From the NCBI GenBank assembly GCA_045611685.1, contig JAZKXO010000086.1:1-11198 (forward strand): a stretch of DNA of 11,198 nt, written 5' to 3'. Positions within the stretch are counted from its first letter, which is position 1, and every line of letters begins with the position of its first letter. Made by a program: the position numbers and the translations under genes. A model generated the notes under the pieces. The model worked only from the letters and a program-made list of their open reading frames with translations. It did not search any database and was not told where the DNA came from. Source of the stretch: SIG701 sp045611685. Lineage in GTDB: Bacteria; Bacillota; Clostridia; Oscillospirales; CAG-272. This document shows positions 1-7,090 of the stretch, in pieces.

Positions 1-1289
1 CAGGCACGCACACGCACCGATGCGACGATCTCTGCTATGAGGGCGGTATCCGCTCATTCGTCACGCATCTGACCGGCACGAAGACCGTTTTGCACGACGA
101 GGTCATCTACATGAAGGCGGAGAAGGGCGATATCACCGCCGAGGTCGCGATGCAGTACAACGATTCGTATAACGAGAATATCGTGACTTTTGCGAACAAC
201 ATGGCGACGATCGACGGCGGTACGCACGAGACGGGCTTCAAGAACGCACTGACGAAGGTGATGAACGCCTACGCCAAGAAGATCGGCGTTCTGAAAGACG
301 GCGACAAGTTCTCGGGCGAGGACGCACGCGAGGGCATCACGGCGGTCGTATCCGTCAAACTGCCCGATGCACAGTTTGAATCCCAGACGAAGGCGAAGCT
401 CGGCAACTCAGAGATCCGCACGATCGTTGATAATATCGTATCCGAAAAACTCAGCGAATACCTCGAGGAGCATCCCGCCGTCGGCAAGATCATCACGGAA
501 AAAACGGTGGATGCACTGCGCGCCCGCGAGGCGGCAAGAAAGGCGAGAGAGGCATCGAGACGCAAATCGGTGCTGGAGGGATCGACGCTCCCCGGCAAGC
601 TCGCCGACTGCAACGAAAAGAACGTGGAGCTGACGGAACTGTACCTCGTCGAGGGTGATTCCGCAGGCGGTTCCGCGAAGGACGGCCGAAACAGCCGCTT
701 CCAGGCGATCCTTCCGATGCGCGGTAAGATTCTGAACGTAGAAAAGGCGAGACTTGACCGCGTGTATTCCTGCACGCAGATCGTACCGATCGTACAGGCG
801 CTCGGCTGCGGCATCGGTGAGGATTTTGATATTTCCAAGCTCCGTTACGGCAAGGTCATCATCATGAGCGATGCCGACGTAGACGGATCGCATATTCAGA
901 TTTTGCTTCTGACGTTCTTCTTCCGTCATATGAGAAAATTGATCGACGAGGGACACGTGTACCTCGCCACGCCGCCGCTTTATAAGGTATACAAAAGAGG
1001 CGCGAAGCGCGTGATCTACGCCTTCTCCGATGCGGACCGTGATGCGGCGATCGCTGAGCTCGGCGGTGTGAACGTGGAGACGGACCGCTACAAAGGTCTC
1101 GGTGAGATGAACGCCGATCAGCTCTGGGAGACGACGATGGATCCCGAAACGCGCACGTTGAAACTCGTAACGATCGAGGACGCCGCCGCGTGCGACGAGA
1201 TCTTCACGCTTTTGATGGGGGATAAGGTCGAGCCCCGCCGCGAGTTCATCGAGAAAAACGCGCGCTACGCGGAGTATCTGGACGTGTAA
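1..1289 (+). CDS. gyrB: DNA gyrase subunit B, C-terminal two thirds (5' end outside window)
   Basis: GyrB is the ATPase subunit of DNA gyrase and also carries the TOPRIM metal site used in DNA cleavage. The reading frame is open from base 3 (first full codon) to the TAA at 1287-1289, giving 428 residues, so roughly the first third (the GHKL ATPase domain) lies upstream. The visible part opens in the transducer domain (YEGGIRSF at bases 36-59). The TOPRIM domain follows, with its catalytic glutamate in EGDSAGGSA (codon 651-653) and the acidic triad in DADVDG (870-884). The C-terminal family block has RYKGLGEMN and LMGDKVEPRREFIEKNA, and the protein ends a few residues later, as usual for Gram-positive GyrB without the enterobacterial insert. 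gyrA follows on the same strand after an unusually long 488-base gap. A start at TTG 90 would cut a conserved domain and is not real. ParE is the main alternative, but the neighbouring gyrA makes GyrB much more likely. Confidence 0.97.
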   Translation, partial: GTHTHRCDDLCYEGGIRSFVTHLTGTKTVLHDEVIYMKAEKGDITAEVAMQYNDSYNENIVTFANNMATIDGGTHETGFKNALTKVMNAYAKKIGVLKDGDKFSGEDAREGITAVVSVKLPDAQFESQTKAKLGNSEIRTIVDNIVSEKLSEYLEEHPAVGKIITEKTVDALRAREAARKAREASRRKSVLEGSTLPGKLADCNEKNVELTELYLVEGDSAGGSAKDGRNSRFQAILPMRGKILNVEKARLDRVYSCTQIVPIVQALGCGIGEDFDISKLRYGKVIIMSDADVDGSHIQILLLTFFFRHMRKLIDEGHVYLATPPLYKVYKRGAKRVIYAFSDADRDAAIAELGGVNVETDRYKGLGEMNADQLWETTMDPETRTLKLVTIEDAAACDEIFTLLMGDKVEPRREFIEKNARYAEYLDV

Positions 1290-1299
1290 TGAAATCATG

Positions 1300-1314
1300 C
1301 GGGGCACAGCCCCG
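1300..1314. repeat. Short GC hairpin just after gyrB
   Basis: CGGGGC (1300-1305), loop ACA, GCCCCG (1309-1314) form a perfect 6-bp stem 11 bases after the gyrB stop. No T-tract follows, so it is not a standard intrinsic terminator. The same GGGGC-ACA-GCCCC unit recurs at 1722-1734, so I read it as a fragment of the local repeat family. Confidence 0.6.
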
Positions 1315-1345
1315 TGTCATAACACCCCCTCACAGAAGAATCCGC

Positions 1346-1474
1346 ACGGGGGTTGAGGGGGCGAAGCCCCCTCGGTAAAAAAGATTTGCGCGGCGGGATT
1401 TCTTTGTAGGGAGAAACGCTTCCCTCCGCGCACAAGCAATGACGGTATTGGTATAGATGCGGGGCGCCGCCCCG
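1346..1474. repeat. Composite dispersed repeat, copy A
   Basis: The copy starts with GGGGGTTGAGGGGGC and a perfect 8-bp hairpin (GAGGGGGC 1355-1362, loop GAA, GCCCCCTC 1366-1373). It continues through a GATTTGCGCGGCGGGAT block and GTAGGGAGAAACGCTT. It ends in an ATTGGTATAGATGCGGGGC module (ATTGG at 1447-1451) with a terminal GGGGC-gcc-GCCCC hairpin (1461-1473). Bases 8868-8998, upstream of thrS, hold a closely matching second full copy in the same orientation, and 8276-8340 a partial one. The sequence has no credible coding content: open frames through it run over the repeat arms. It probably belongs to a non-autonomous interspersed element, but no mobilising enzyme is present here. Confidence 0.8.
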
Positions 1475-1481
1475 AGCCCCG

Positions 1482-1509
1482 CACGAAGTGGTATTGCGAC
1501 CACTTCGTG
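1482..1509. repeat. Perfect 11-bp inverted repeat
   Basis: CACGAAGTGGT (1482-1492) and ACCACTTCGTG (1499-1509) are exact reverse complements around a 6-base loop. This gives a strong stem-loop between gyrB and gyrA, directly after repeat copy A. No T-run follows, so termination is not supported. It could be part of the repeat mosaic or a binding or processing site. Confidence 0.75.
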
Positions 1510-1523
1510 GCAACGCGCAGTCA

Positions 1524-1564
1524 GAGAGGAAGGGAGAGGCGGGGACATATTCTCCCTTCCTCTC
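1524..1564. repeat. Perfect 14-bp purine/pyrimidine inverted repeat
   Basis: GAGAGGAAGGGAGA (1524-1537) pairs without mismatch with TCTCCCTTCCTCTC (1551-1564) around a 13-base loop. One arm is all purine and the other all pyrimidine. A similar purine arm pairs at 5620-5667. No T-tract follows. As RNA this would be the most stable structure in the gyrB-gyrA gap and could limit read-through, but it does not look like a canonical terminator. Confidence 0.8.
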
Positions 1565-1596
1565 CGACACCTCTCCATCCCTCTTAGGCACAGGCG

Positions 1597-1630
1597 AATT
1601 GAATTCGTGATCCCCACAACGCGGGACGAA
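1597..1630. repeat. Nested palindromes in the gyrB-gyrA gap
   Basis: CGAATT-G-AATTCG forms an odd palindrome at 1597-1609. Overlapping it, ATTCGT (1605-1610) pairs with ACGAAT (1625-1630), with an inner TCCC/GGGA pairing. The two pairings share the ATTCGT arm and exclude each other. No function can be assigned. Confidence 0.45.
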
Positions 1631-1665
1631 TACGGAAAGAAACACCTGCCGATATTCAGTAGGGA

Positions 1666-1734
1666 CGCGGCTTCGCCGCGGATCGCGCCGCGAAAGCGCA
1701 GAATGATATTGGCACAGATGCGGGGCACAGCCCC
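1666..1734. repeat. Repeat module with ATTGG block, copy 2
   Basis: This segment holds a CGCGGC-TTC-GCCGCG hairpin (1666-1680), a CGCGAAAGCGCAGAAT block (from 1689) and ATTGG (1708-1712), followed by ATGCGGGGC-ACA-GCCCC (1719-1734). The CGCGAAAGCGCAGAAT-N-ATATTGG part recurs at 8515-8540. The ATTGG-to-GGGGC part recurs at 1447-1473 and 8971-8998. It ends only 43 bases before the gyrA start codon, so it lies in the gyrA leader if transcription comes from gyrB. Confidence 0.7.
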
Positions 1735-1777
1735 TCAAAAAAGAGTCCTATAAAATTTTATTTTCAGGAGTATCACC

Positions 1778-4312
1778 GTGGAACATAAGGACAATGCGAT
1801 AGACATATCGTATCCGAATCAAAAGATCACGCCGGTGGACATGGAGCGCGAGGTCAGAAAATCGTTCATCGAATATTCCATGTCCGTTATCGTACAGCGT
1901 GCCCTGCCCGACGTTCGAGACGGCATGAAGCCCGGTCAGCGCCGCATCCTCTACGCGATGTACGAGGATAAGCTGACGCACGACAAGCCCTTCCGTAAAT
2001 CGGCAACGACGGTCGGTAACGTGCTCGGTCGGTACCATCCGCACGGCGACGCTGCCGTGTACGGCACGATGGTGCGCATGGCACAGCCGTTCTCCCTTCG
2101 CTATCCGCTAATCGAGGGTCAGGGTAACTTCGGTACGATCGACGGCGACGGCGCCGCCGCTTACCGTTACACCGAGGCGAGAATATCCCGCCTTTCCGAC
2201 GAGATGATGCGCGATATCGAAAAGGATGTCATAAAATGGGACCGCAACTTCGATAACACGCGCGACGAGCCGTCCGTGCTCCCGTCGCGCTTCCCGAATC
2301 TGCTCGTGAACGGATCGGTCGGTATCGCTGTCGGTATGGCGACGAATATCCCGCCGCACAACCTCTCCGAGGTGATCGACGGCACGATTTTCCTTATGGA
2401 TCACCCTGATGCGACCGTGCCCGAGCTGATCCAGTATATAAAAGGCCCCGATTTCCCCACGGGTGCGACGATCTACGGCACCGCGGGCATCTACGAGGCG
2501 TACCTCACCGGCCGCGGCCGCGTGCTCGTGCGCGCCAAGGCGACGATCGAGGAAGAGCATCACCGCATCATTATCACCGAGATCCCGTATCAGGTGAACA
2601 AATCGCTCCTCATCGAGTCGATGGCGGAGCAGGTGCGAAATAAAAAGGTCGAGGGCATCACCGAAATCCGCGACGAGTCGAGCCGCAACGCGAAAAGCCG
2701 CGATCTGCGCGGTCCGGACGGTATCCGTATCGTGATCGAGTACCGCCGCGACGCGAACGGCACGCTCATTCTGAACCAGCTCTACAAATACACCCAGCTG
2801 CAGGACACCTGCGCGATGAATATGCTCGCGCTTGTGAACGGCGAGCCGAAAACGCTCGGTCTCAAGGCGATCCTCGGCGAGTATATCAAGCACCAGATGT
2901 CCGTCATCACAAACCGCGTACGGTTTGATCTGGAACGCGCAAAGCGCGAGGCGCACATCTACGAGGGATATAAGATCGCGATCGACAACATTGACGAGGT
3001 GATCTCGATCATCCGCGCGTCCGCCGATCAGGCAGAGGCGAAGATGAATCTTGCTACGCGCTTCTCTCTCACCGAGGAGCAGGCATCTGCGATCGTCGCT
3101 ATGACGCTCGGCCGTTTGTCCGGTCTTGAGCGGCAGAAGATTGAGGCGCGTCTCGTTGAACTGTACAAGACGATCGAGGAGCTGACCGGCATTCTCGCCG
3201 ACGAGGGCAAGATCCGCGACATTATCAAGGAGGAGCTGACCGAGATCCGCGACCGCTACGGCGACGACCGCCGCACCGGCCTTATGGAAGCGGAGAACGA
3301 TATCCTCTACGAGGATCTGATCCCGAAGGAGGACTGCGTCATCACGCTGACGAACGCGGGCTATATCAAGAGACTCCCCGCCGACACCTATACCGCACAG
3401 AACCGCGGCGGCAAGGGCGTTATCGGCATGACGACGAAGGAAGAGGATTTCGTGGAGAAGATCAGCGTGGTGCACAGCCATTCGACGCTTCTTCTGTTCA
3501 CGAACCGCGGCCGCGTCCATACGAGACGCGCATACATGATCCCCGAGGCGGGACGCACCGCCAAGGGTACGAATATCGTAAACCTTCTGGAGATCGAGCA
3601 GGGTGAGAGCATCACCGCGATGATCTCGCTTGACACGAGAGACGAATCCCTCTGGGAAGAGACGCTTCTCATGGTAACGAAATACGGTATCGTGAAGCGC
3701 ACCGCTATGTCGGAATTCGAGAACAACCGCCGCACCGGCAAGATCGCCATTGATCTGGACGAGGGCGATGAGTTGATCTTCGTCGCACGCACGACGGGCG
3801 ACGCGGACGTTCTGATCGCTACGAAGGACGGTAACGCTGCGAGATTCTCCGAATCCCGCGTATCCGTCATGGGCCGCACGGCGCACGGCGTGATCGGTAT
3901 CCGACTCGTCGGTGACGACGAGGTAGCCGGTGCCGTCATCCTCTACCGCGATCCCCTCTGGAACGAGGAGCACAAGATCGTGACCGTGACCGAAAACGGC
4001 TTCGGCAAGCGGATGGATGCATCCGTATTTGAGCCGAAGGGACGCGCGATCCAGGGCGTGATCTGCCACGGCATCAATGAAAAAACCGGCCGCCTTGCCG
4101 GCATCAGTATCGTAAAAGAAACGGACGACGTGATGATGATCACGACCGCGGGCACGATCGTACGCACGCCCGTTTTGGGAATCCCCGCGTACGGCCGCAC
4201 GGCGTCGGGCGTTATCGTGATGCGCCTCGTCGGCGACGCACACGTCCGCACGATCGCGATCGTAAGTGAGACGGAGGAGGCTTCAGAAGAAGCGCCCGTC
4301 GAAGAAGCTTGA
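1778..4312 (+). CDS. gyrA: DNA gyrase subunit A
   Basis: GyrA cuts and reseals DNA and, with GyrB, introduces negative supercoils. The protein has 844 residues, normal for the family. The start is GTG at 1778, preceded at seven bases by CAGGAG (1765-1770). An AT-rich TATAAAAT stretch begins at 1750, but I see no convincing -35 for it. The breakage-reunion domain occupies about residues 15-510, with catalytic Tyr131 in YRYTEAR (codon 2168-2170). The C-terminal beta-pinwheel carries a GyrA box QNRGGKG at 541-547, which distinguishes gyrase from topoisomerase IV; the second position is Asn instead of the usual Arg. The tail is short and acidic (SETEEASEEAPVEEA). Oddly, the two residues matching E. 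coli Ser83 and Asp87 are Ala92 and Gly96 (HPHGDAAVYG), so the usual quinolone-anchoring side chains are absent. The gene lies downstream of gyrB on the same strand. Confidence 0.98.
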   Translation: MEHKDNAIDISYPNQKITPVDMEREVRKSFIEYSMSVIVQRALPDVRDGMKPGQRRILYAMYEDKLTHDKPFRKSATTVGNVLGRYHPHGDAAVYGTMVRMAQPFSLRYPLIEGQGNFGTIDGDGAAAYRYTEARISRLSDEMMRDIEKDVIKWDRNFDNTRDEPSVLPSRFPNLLVNGSVGIAVGMATNIPPHNLSEVIDGTIFLMDHPDATVPELIQYIKGPDFPTGATIYGTAGIYEAYLTGRGRVLVRAKATIEEEHHRIIITEIPYQVNKSLLIESMAEQVRNKKVEGITEIRDESSRNAKSRDLRGPDGIRIVIEYRRDANGTLILNQLYKYTQLQDTCAMNMLALVNGEPKTLGLKAILGEYIKHQMSVITNRVRFDLERAKREAHIYEGYKIAIDNIDEVISIIRASADQAEAKMNLATRFSLTEEQASAIVAMTLGRLSGLERQKIEARLVELYKTIEELTGILADEGKIRDIIKEELTEIRDRYGDDRRTGLMEAENDILYEDLIPKEDCVITLTNAGYIKRLPADTYTAQNRGGKGVIGMTTKEEDFVEKISVVHSHSTLLLFTNRGRVHTRRAYMIPEAGRTAKGTNIVNLLEIEQGESITAMISLDTRDESLWEETLLMVTKYGIVKRTAMSEFENNRRTGKIAIDLDEGDELIFVARTTGDADVLIATKDGNAARFSESRVSVMGRTAHGVIGIRLVGDDEVAGAVILYRDPLWNEEHKIVTVTENGFGKRMDASVFEPKGRAIQGVICHGINEKTGRLAGISIVKETDDVMMITTAGTIVRTPVLGIPAYGRTASGVIVMRLVGDAHVRTIAIVSETEEASEEAPVEEA

Positions 4313-4321
4313 TCCGGGGGT

Positions 4322-4342
4322 GTGGGGGTCTTCGCCCCCCAC
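4322..4342. repeat. GC-rich hairpin between gyrA and the RNHCP gene
   Basis: GTGGGGG (4322-4328) pairs with CCCCCAC (4336-4342) across a short loop, ten bases after the gyrA stop. What follows (TTCTCTAT) is not a proper T-tract, so any terminator role is weak. The sequence resembles the GGGGGC-GAA-GCCCCC hairpins of the other gaps. Confidence 0.6.
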
Positions 4343-4371
4343 TTCTCTATCAACAAGAAAGGAACTTCCCT

Positions 4372-4686
4372 ATGGAATCCGCACTTTTCACGAAAAACGA
4401 CGAAGGCTTCGTCTGTGCCCACTGCGGGCGGGACGTGCCGCCGCTTCGTTATACCTCGCGCAATCACTGTCCCTTTTGCCTCTGGTCGATGCATCTGGAC
4501 GTGAATCCGGGCGATCGCGCATCCGACTGCAGAGCACCGCTTCAGCCGGTAACCGCAGAGCCCGATCCCAAGCGCGGATTCATTATTACGCACCGGTGTA
4601 CGAAATGCGGCGCGCTCCGCCGCAACAAGGCCGCCGCGGACGATAACAAATCACTCATTATCAAGCTGACGGCAGAGCACCTGTAA
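4372..4686 (+). CDS. RNHCP-domain protein, small Cys-rich putative zinc-binding protein
   Basis: This 104-residue protein belongs to the RNHCP family, named for the motif visible at residues 30-34 (Arg-Asn-His-Cys-Pro). Cysteines form pairs C15/C18, C33/C36 and C76/C79, with an extra C53 next to a conserved NPGDRASDC stretch. This layout suggests one or two zinc sites. The family's molecular function is not established to my knowledge; nucleic-acid binding is a guess from the ribbon-like Cys pairs. The ATG at 4372 is chosen because AAAGGA (4358-4363) lies eight bases upstream. The longer reading from 4309 would overlap the gyrA stop codon and translate a repeat hairpin. It lies 59 bases after gyrA and 35 before the next gene, all on the plus strand, so co-transcription is possible. 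Confidence 0.88.
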   Translation: MESALFTKNDEGFVCAHCGRDVPPLRYTSRNHCPFCLWSMHLDVNPGDRASDCRAPLQPVTAEPDPKRGFIITHRCTKCGALRRNKAAADDNKSLIIKLTAEHL

Positions 4687-4721
4687 AGCGGCTCCCAACA
4701 AACGAAAGGATACATAATATT

Positions 4722-5576
4722 ATGTCTCAGAAATCTACTATGCGGCGGGTGAAAACACTCCCGCCCATGGCGATCATGACCCCGTTTATTATGGTAAACC
4801 GCGTCGGCAGCCAGAATCTTCTCACCGACCGCATCCCCACGGAAAAGCTGGAGAAATACATAAAGGAAAAACAGGCGGAGGGCATGCAAAGCCTCAGTAT
4901 GATGCATGTACTGATCTCAGCGTACGTACGCCTTGCCGCCTCCCGCCCCGCCGTGAACCGATTCATCCGCGGCCAGCGCGTCTGGACGCGCGACGAGGTG
5001 GAGATCGCTCTCACCATCAAAAAGGAAATGACGCTCGATTCGCCCGATACCGTCGTCAAAATCACCGTCCCGCGGGATGCTACCCTTCGGGACGTTTATG
5101 AGATCCTCAACGCGAAAATCGTCGAATACCGAGAGGCGCCCGGCGGCGATTTCGATAAGACGGCCGCGGCGCTCGCAAAGATCCCCGCGCTCATTTTGAA
5201 GGGCGTGGTGGGGCTCTTGAAGGGGCTCGATTACTTCGGTCTGATTCCGAAATTCTTAACGGGGGTCAGCCCGTTCCACTGCTCGTTCTTCATCACGTCG
5301 ATGGCATCGCTCGGCATTCCGCCGGTGTATCACCATCTGTACGATTTCGGCACGTGTCCCGTTTTTTGTTCCTTCGGCGCGAAAAAGCGCGTGTATGAGC
5401 TGAACGACGAGGGCGAGGTCGAAAAACGGTCGTATATGGACATCACGTTCGTAACGGACGAGCGCATTTGTGACGGATTCTATTTTGCATCGGGTCTGAA
5501 GCATCTCAAAAACATTCTCAGAAATCCGTGGCAAATGGATGAGCCACCGAAAGAGGTCGTACAGGATATAAAATAA
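4722..5576 (+). CDS. 2-oxoacid dehydrogenase E2-like acyltransferase-fold protein, catalytic His replaced
   Basis: The 284-residue protein resembles the C-terminal catalytic domain of lipoamide acyltransferases (E2; chloramphenicol-acetyltransferase-like fold). It has no lipoyl or peripheral-subunit-binding domain. Family features are the N-terminal PPMAIMTPFIM segment, the SMMHVLISAYVRLAASRP helix (about 59-76), and the C-terminal strand-plus-motif DERICDG at 246-252. In true E2 enzymes this motif is DHRxxDG and the His is the catalytic base; here it is Glu247, while Asp251 and Gly252 remain. A hydrophobic stretch at about 152-180 is helix-like. No E1, E3 or other complex gene is nearby. It may be a stand-alone clostridial paralogue with altered chemistry or a structural pseudoenzyme. 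The ATG at 4722 follows AAAGGA (4705-4710) at a rather long 11-base spacing. ATG 4740 is possible but has no better site. Confidence 0.85.
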   Translation: MSQKSTMRRVKTLPPMAIMTPFIMVNRVGSQNLLTDRIPTEKLEKYIKEKQAEGMQSLSMMHVLISAYVRLAASRPAVNRFIRGQRVWTRDEVEIALTIKKEMTLDSPDTVVKITVPRDATLRDVYEILNAKIVEYREAPGGDFDKTAAALAKIPALILKGVVGLLKGLDYFGLIPKFLTGVSPFHCSFFITSMASLGIPPVYHHLYDFGTCPVFCSFGAKKRVYELNDEGEVEKRSYMDITFVTDERICDGFYFASGLKHLKNILRNPWQMDEPPKEVVQDIK

Positions 5577-5602
5577 AAAAGCAGGAATGAAGAACTGCTT
5601 TT
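5577..5602 (+). terminator. Probable terminator after the E2-like gene
   Basis: AAAAGCAG (5577-5584), immediately after the stop codon, pairs with CTGCTTTT (5595-5602) around a 10-base loop. The stem ends in a T-run that is part of the arm itself. It is weaker than a classic intrinsic terminator but well placed for the plus-strand gene. Confidence 0.55.
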
Positions 5603-5619
5603 CATAAGGACGATAAAAA

Positions 5620-5667
5620 CAGAAGAGAGAGTGACGCGGAAAAACTTCCGTAAAGCTCTCTCTTCTG
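5620..5667. repeat. Long inverted repeat in convergent gap
   Basis: CAGAAGAGAGAG (5620-5631) is exactly complementary to CTCTCTCTTCTG (5656-5667). Inside lies a smaller CGGAA/TTCCG stem (about 5637-5650). The outer stem can extend with AAA (5616-5618) and TTT (5669-5671) across one mismatch. It sits between two convergent transcription units and could end transcription on either strand. A purine-rich perfect hairpin of the same style is at 1524-1564. Confidence 0.7.
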
Positions 5668-5713
5668 CTTTATGCAAGGGATATTCTGTTCGCCCGGAAC
5701 CTGCGAAATATTT

Positions 5714-5743
5714 GGGGCTGTCGCCCATAAACGCGACAGCCCC
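5714..5743. terminator. Strong GC hairpin between convergent genes, possible terminator
   Basis: GGGGCTGTCGC (5714-5724) pairs perfectly over 11 bp with GCGACAGCCCC (5733-5743), with an 8-base loop. On the plus strand it is followed by GTCTTTGTAGGATTTTT. On the minus strand, where it lies 20 bases past the SPFH stop, the downstream side is AAATATTTCG. Neither side has a textbook T-run, so a two-way terminator is an inference from its position. Confidence 0.55.
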
Positions 5744-5763
5744 GTCTTTGTAGGATTTTTAAT

Positions 5764-6654
5764 TTAGTTTTCTTTTACAGTTTCAATGATGCCTGCTGCA
5801 AGCCCTGCAATTCCTTGAATTTCGGAAGGAATGATAATTTTCGTTGCCTGGCCGTCGGCGGCTTTTGCGAAAGCCTCAAGACTTTTCAACTTGATAACTT
5901 GTTCGTTCGGAGCCGCTGCATTCAGCAATTTCAAAGCGCTTGCAGTGGCTTCGTTTACTTTTAAGATGGCTTCTGCCTCACCTTCGGCCTCTCTGATTTT
6001 TGCCTCGCGGATTGCCTCGGAACGTAAAATGGCAGCCTGCTTTTCACCCTCTGCAACAAGAATAGAACTGTTTTTCTCGCCCTCTGCCCGCAAAATGGCT
6101 TCACGGCGTTCTCTCTCGGCTTTCATCTGCTTTTCCATGGCTTCTTGAATTTCTTTCGGAGGCATGATGTTTTTGAGCTCAACGCGCGTCACTTTGATTC
6201 CCCAAGGGTCAGTAGCCTCGTCAAGGGCTGCGCGCATTCTGGTATTGATAACATCGCGGGACGTTAACGTAGCGTCAAGATCCAGTTCACCGATAATGTT
6301 TCGAAGAGTAGTTGCCGTAAGGTTTTCTATTGCCATGAGGGGATTGGTGACTCCGTACGTAAAAAGCTTACCGTCGGTAATCTGATAAAATACGACGGTA
6401 TCTATTTGCATAGTTACGTTATCTTTTGTAATAACCGGCTGCGGGGGAAAGTCAGATACTTGTTCCATTAAGTTGATACGCTTAGCGATTCTGTCTATGA
6501 AGGGAAACTTGATATGCATGCCGGTTTTCCATGTTGCATGGTACATACCCAACCGTTCAATTACATAAGCGTTTGCTTGAGGAACAATATGGACACAACT
6601 AATCAATACAATCAAAAATACAACTGCTAACGCGCCTACGATATAAGGTATCAT
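5764..6654 (-). CDS. SPFH/band-7 membrane protein (stomatin/QmcA-like)
   Basis: This 296-residue protein has an N-terminal membrane anchor (about residues 3-22), then the SPFH (band 7/prohibitin homology) domain. Its hallmarks are QANAYVIERLGMYHATWKTG, the FPFIDRI segment, and PVITKDNVTMQIDTVVFYQI. The stretch at about 165-235 is rich in Glu, Ala, Arg and Lys and is predicted to form a coiled coil (repeated AEGE/EAxxxEAI patterns) that drives oligomerisation. Such proteins form rings or microdomain scaffolds in the membrane and may regulate proteases. The start has AGGAGG (6662-6667 on plus, read on minus) seven bases upstream, overlapping the region just after the nfeD stop. The gap to the nfeD-like gene is only 16 bases, so the two form an operon, a known pairing for this family. 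GC is visibly below that of gyrA: the 60 bases from 6421 hold 25 G/C, while those from 2701 hold 40. Confidence 0.95.
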   Translation of the reverse strand: MIPYIVGALAVVFLIVLISCVHIVPQANAYVIERLGMYHATWKTGMHIKFPFIDRIAKRINLMEQVSDFPPQPVITKDNVTMQIDTVVFYQITDGKLFTYGVTNPLMAIENLTATTLRNIIGELDLDATLTSRDVINTRMRAALDEATDPWGIKVTRVELKNIMPPKEIQEAMEKQMKAERERREAILRAEGEKNSSILVAEGEKQAAILRSEAIREAKIREAEGEAEAILKVNEATASALKLLNAAAPNEQVIKLKSLEAFAKAADGQATKIIIPSEIQGIAGLAAGIIETVKEN

Positions 6655-6670
6655 ACAAATATCCTCCTAT

Positions 6671-7090
6671 TTACTGTTGTTTTTCTACGATCAATTTGAC
6701 GCCTTCCACGGCGCGGACTACAACAATGTCTCCGGTATCGTAGTTTTCGTTCTCATTTATGGAGCGTGCCGTCCAATCCATGCCGTGAAACTGTACTTTT
6801 CCTACATTATGGATATTGTCGATTTTTTCTGTAACAACACATTTTTCACCAATGACGGCATCAATATTCGTTTTTTGGTTTTTTCCCTGCCTCGAAAATT
6901 TTCGTGTTAAAAAGATACAGAGTACGGACAATATCAAAAAGGAGAGGATCTGTACCGGTATCGGAGCATTACAAAATTCCAACAGTATGGAAACGAGTGC
7001 GGCAGGTACAAACCATATGGATACGAGCCCGGGGATGACGACCTCCATGATTACAGCGATAACAATTACAGCAAGCCAAACGTAAATCAT
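6671..7090 (-). CDS. NfeD-like membrane protein, short (NfeD1b-type)
   Basis: This 139-residue protein has two or three membrane helices in its first 63 residues, then a basic linker (TRKFSRQGKNQK). A C-terminal OB-fold-like domain follows (about 76-137), with IGEKCVVTEKI, GKVQFHGMDWTARS and GDIVVVRAVEGVKLIVE. This matches the short NfeD class that lacks the ClpP-like protease domain and is encoded beside SPFH proteins. The ATG at 7090 is chosen because AAGGAGG lies nine bases before it. A longer reading to 7162 would begin upstream of the promoter. NfeD partners are thought to interact with SPFH scaffolds in the membrane. GC is low (21 G/C in the 60 bases from 6841), so the operon may have been acquired by transfer. 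Confidence 0.92.
   Translation of the reverse strand: MIYVWLAVIVIAVIMEVVIPGLVSIWFVPAALVSILLEFCNAPIPVQILSFLILSVLCIFLTRKFSRQGKNQKTNIDAVIGEKCVVTEKIDNIHNVGKVQFHGMDWTARSINENENYDTGDIVVVRAVEGVKLIVEKQQ

Noticed and set aside
1295..1753. Open frames of 98-147 codons on both strands between gyrB and gyrA
   Set aside because: They run through repeat arms and hairpins, overlap each other, and resemble no protein family.
2108..4243. Very long minus-strand frame (711 codons) opposite gyrA
   Set aside because: It is a GC-codon shadow of gyrA with no family signature. The same applies to the 441-codon frame opposite thrS (9325-10650).
5480..5728. Minus-strand 82-codon frame past the E2-like gene
   Set aside because: It overlaps the E2-like coding end and three hairpins, with no ribosome binding site or homology signal.
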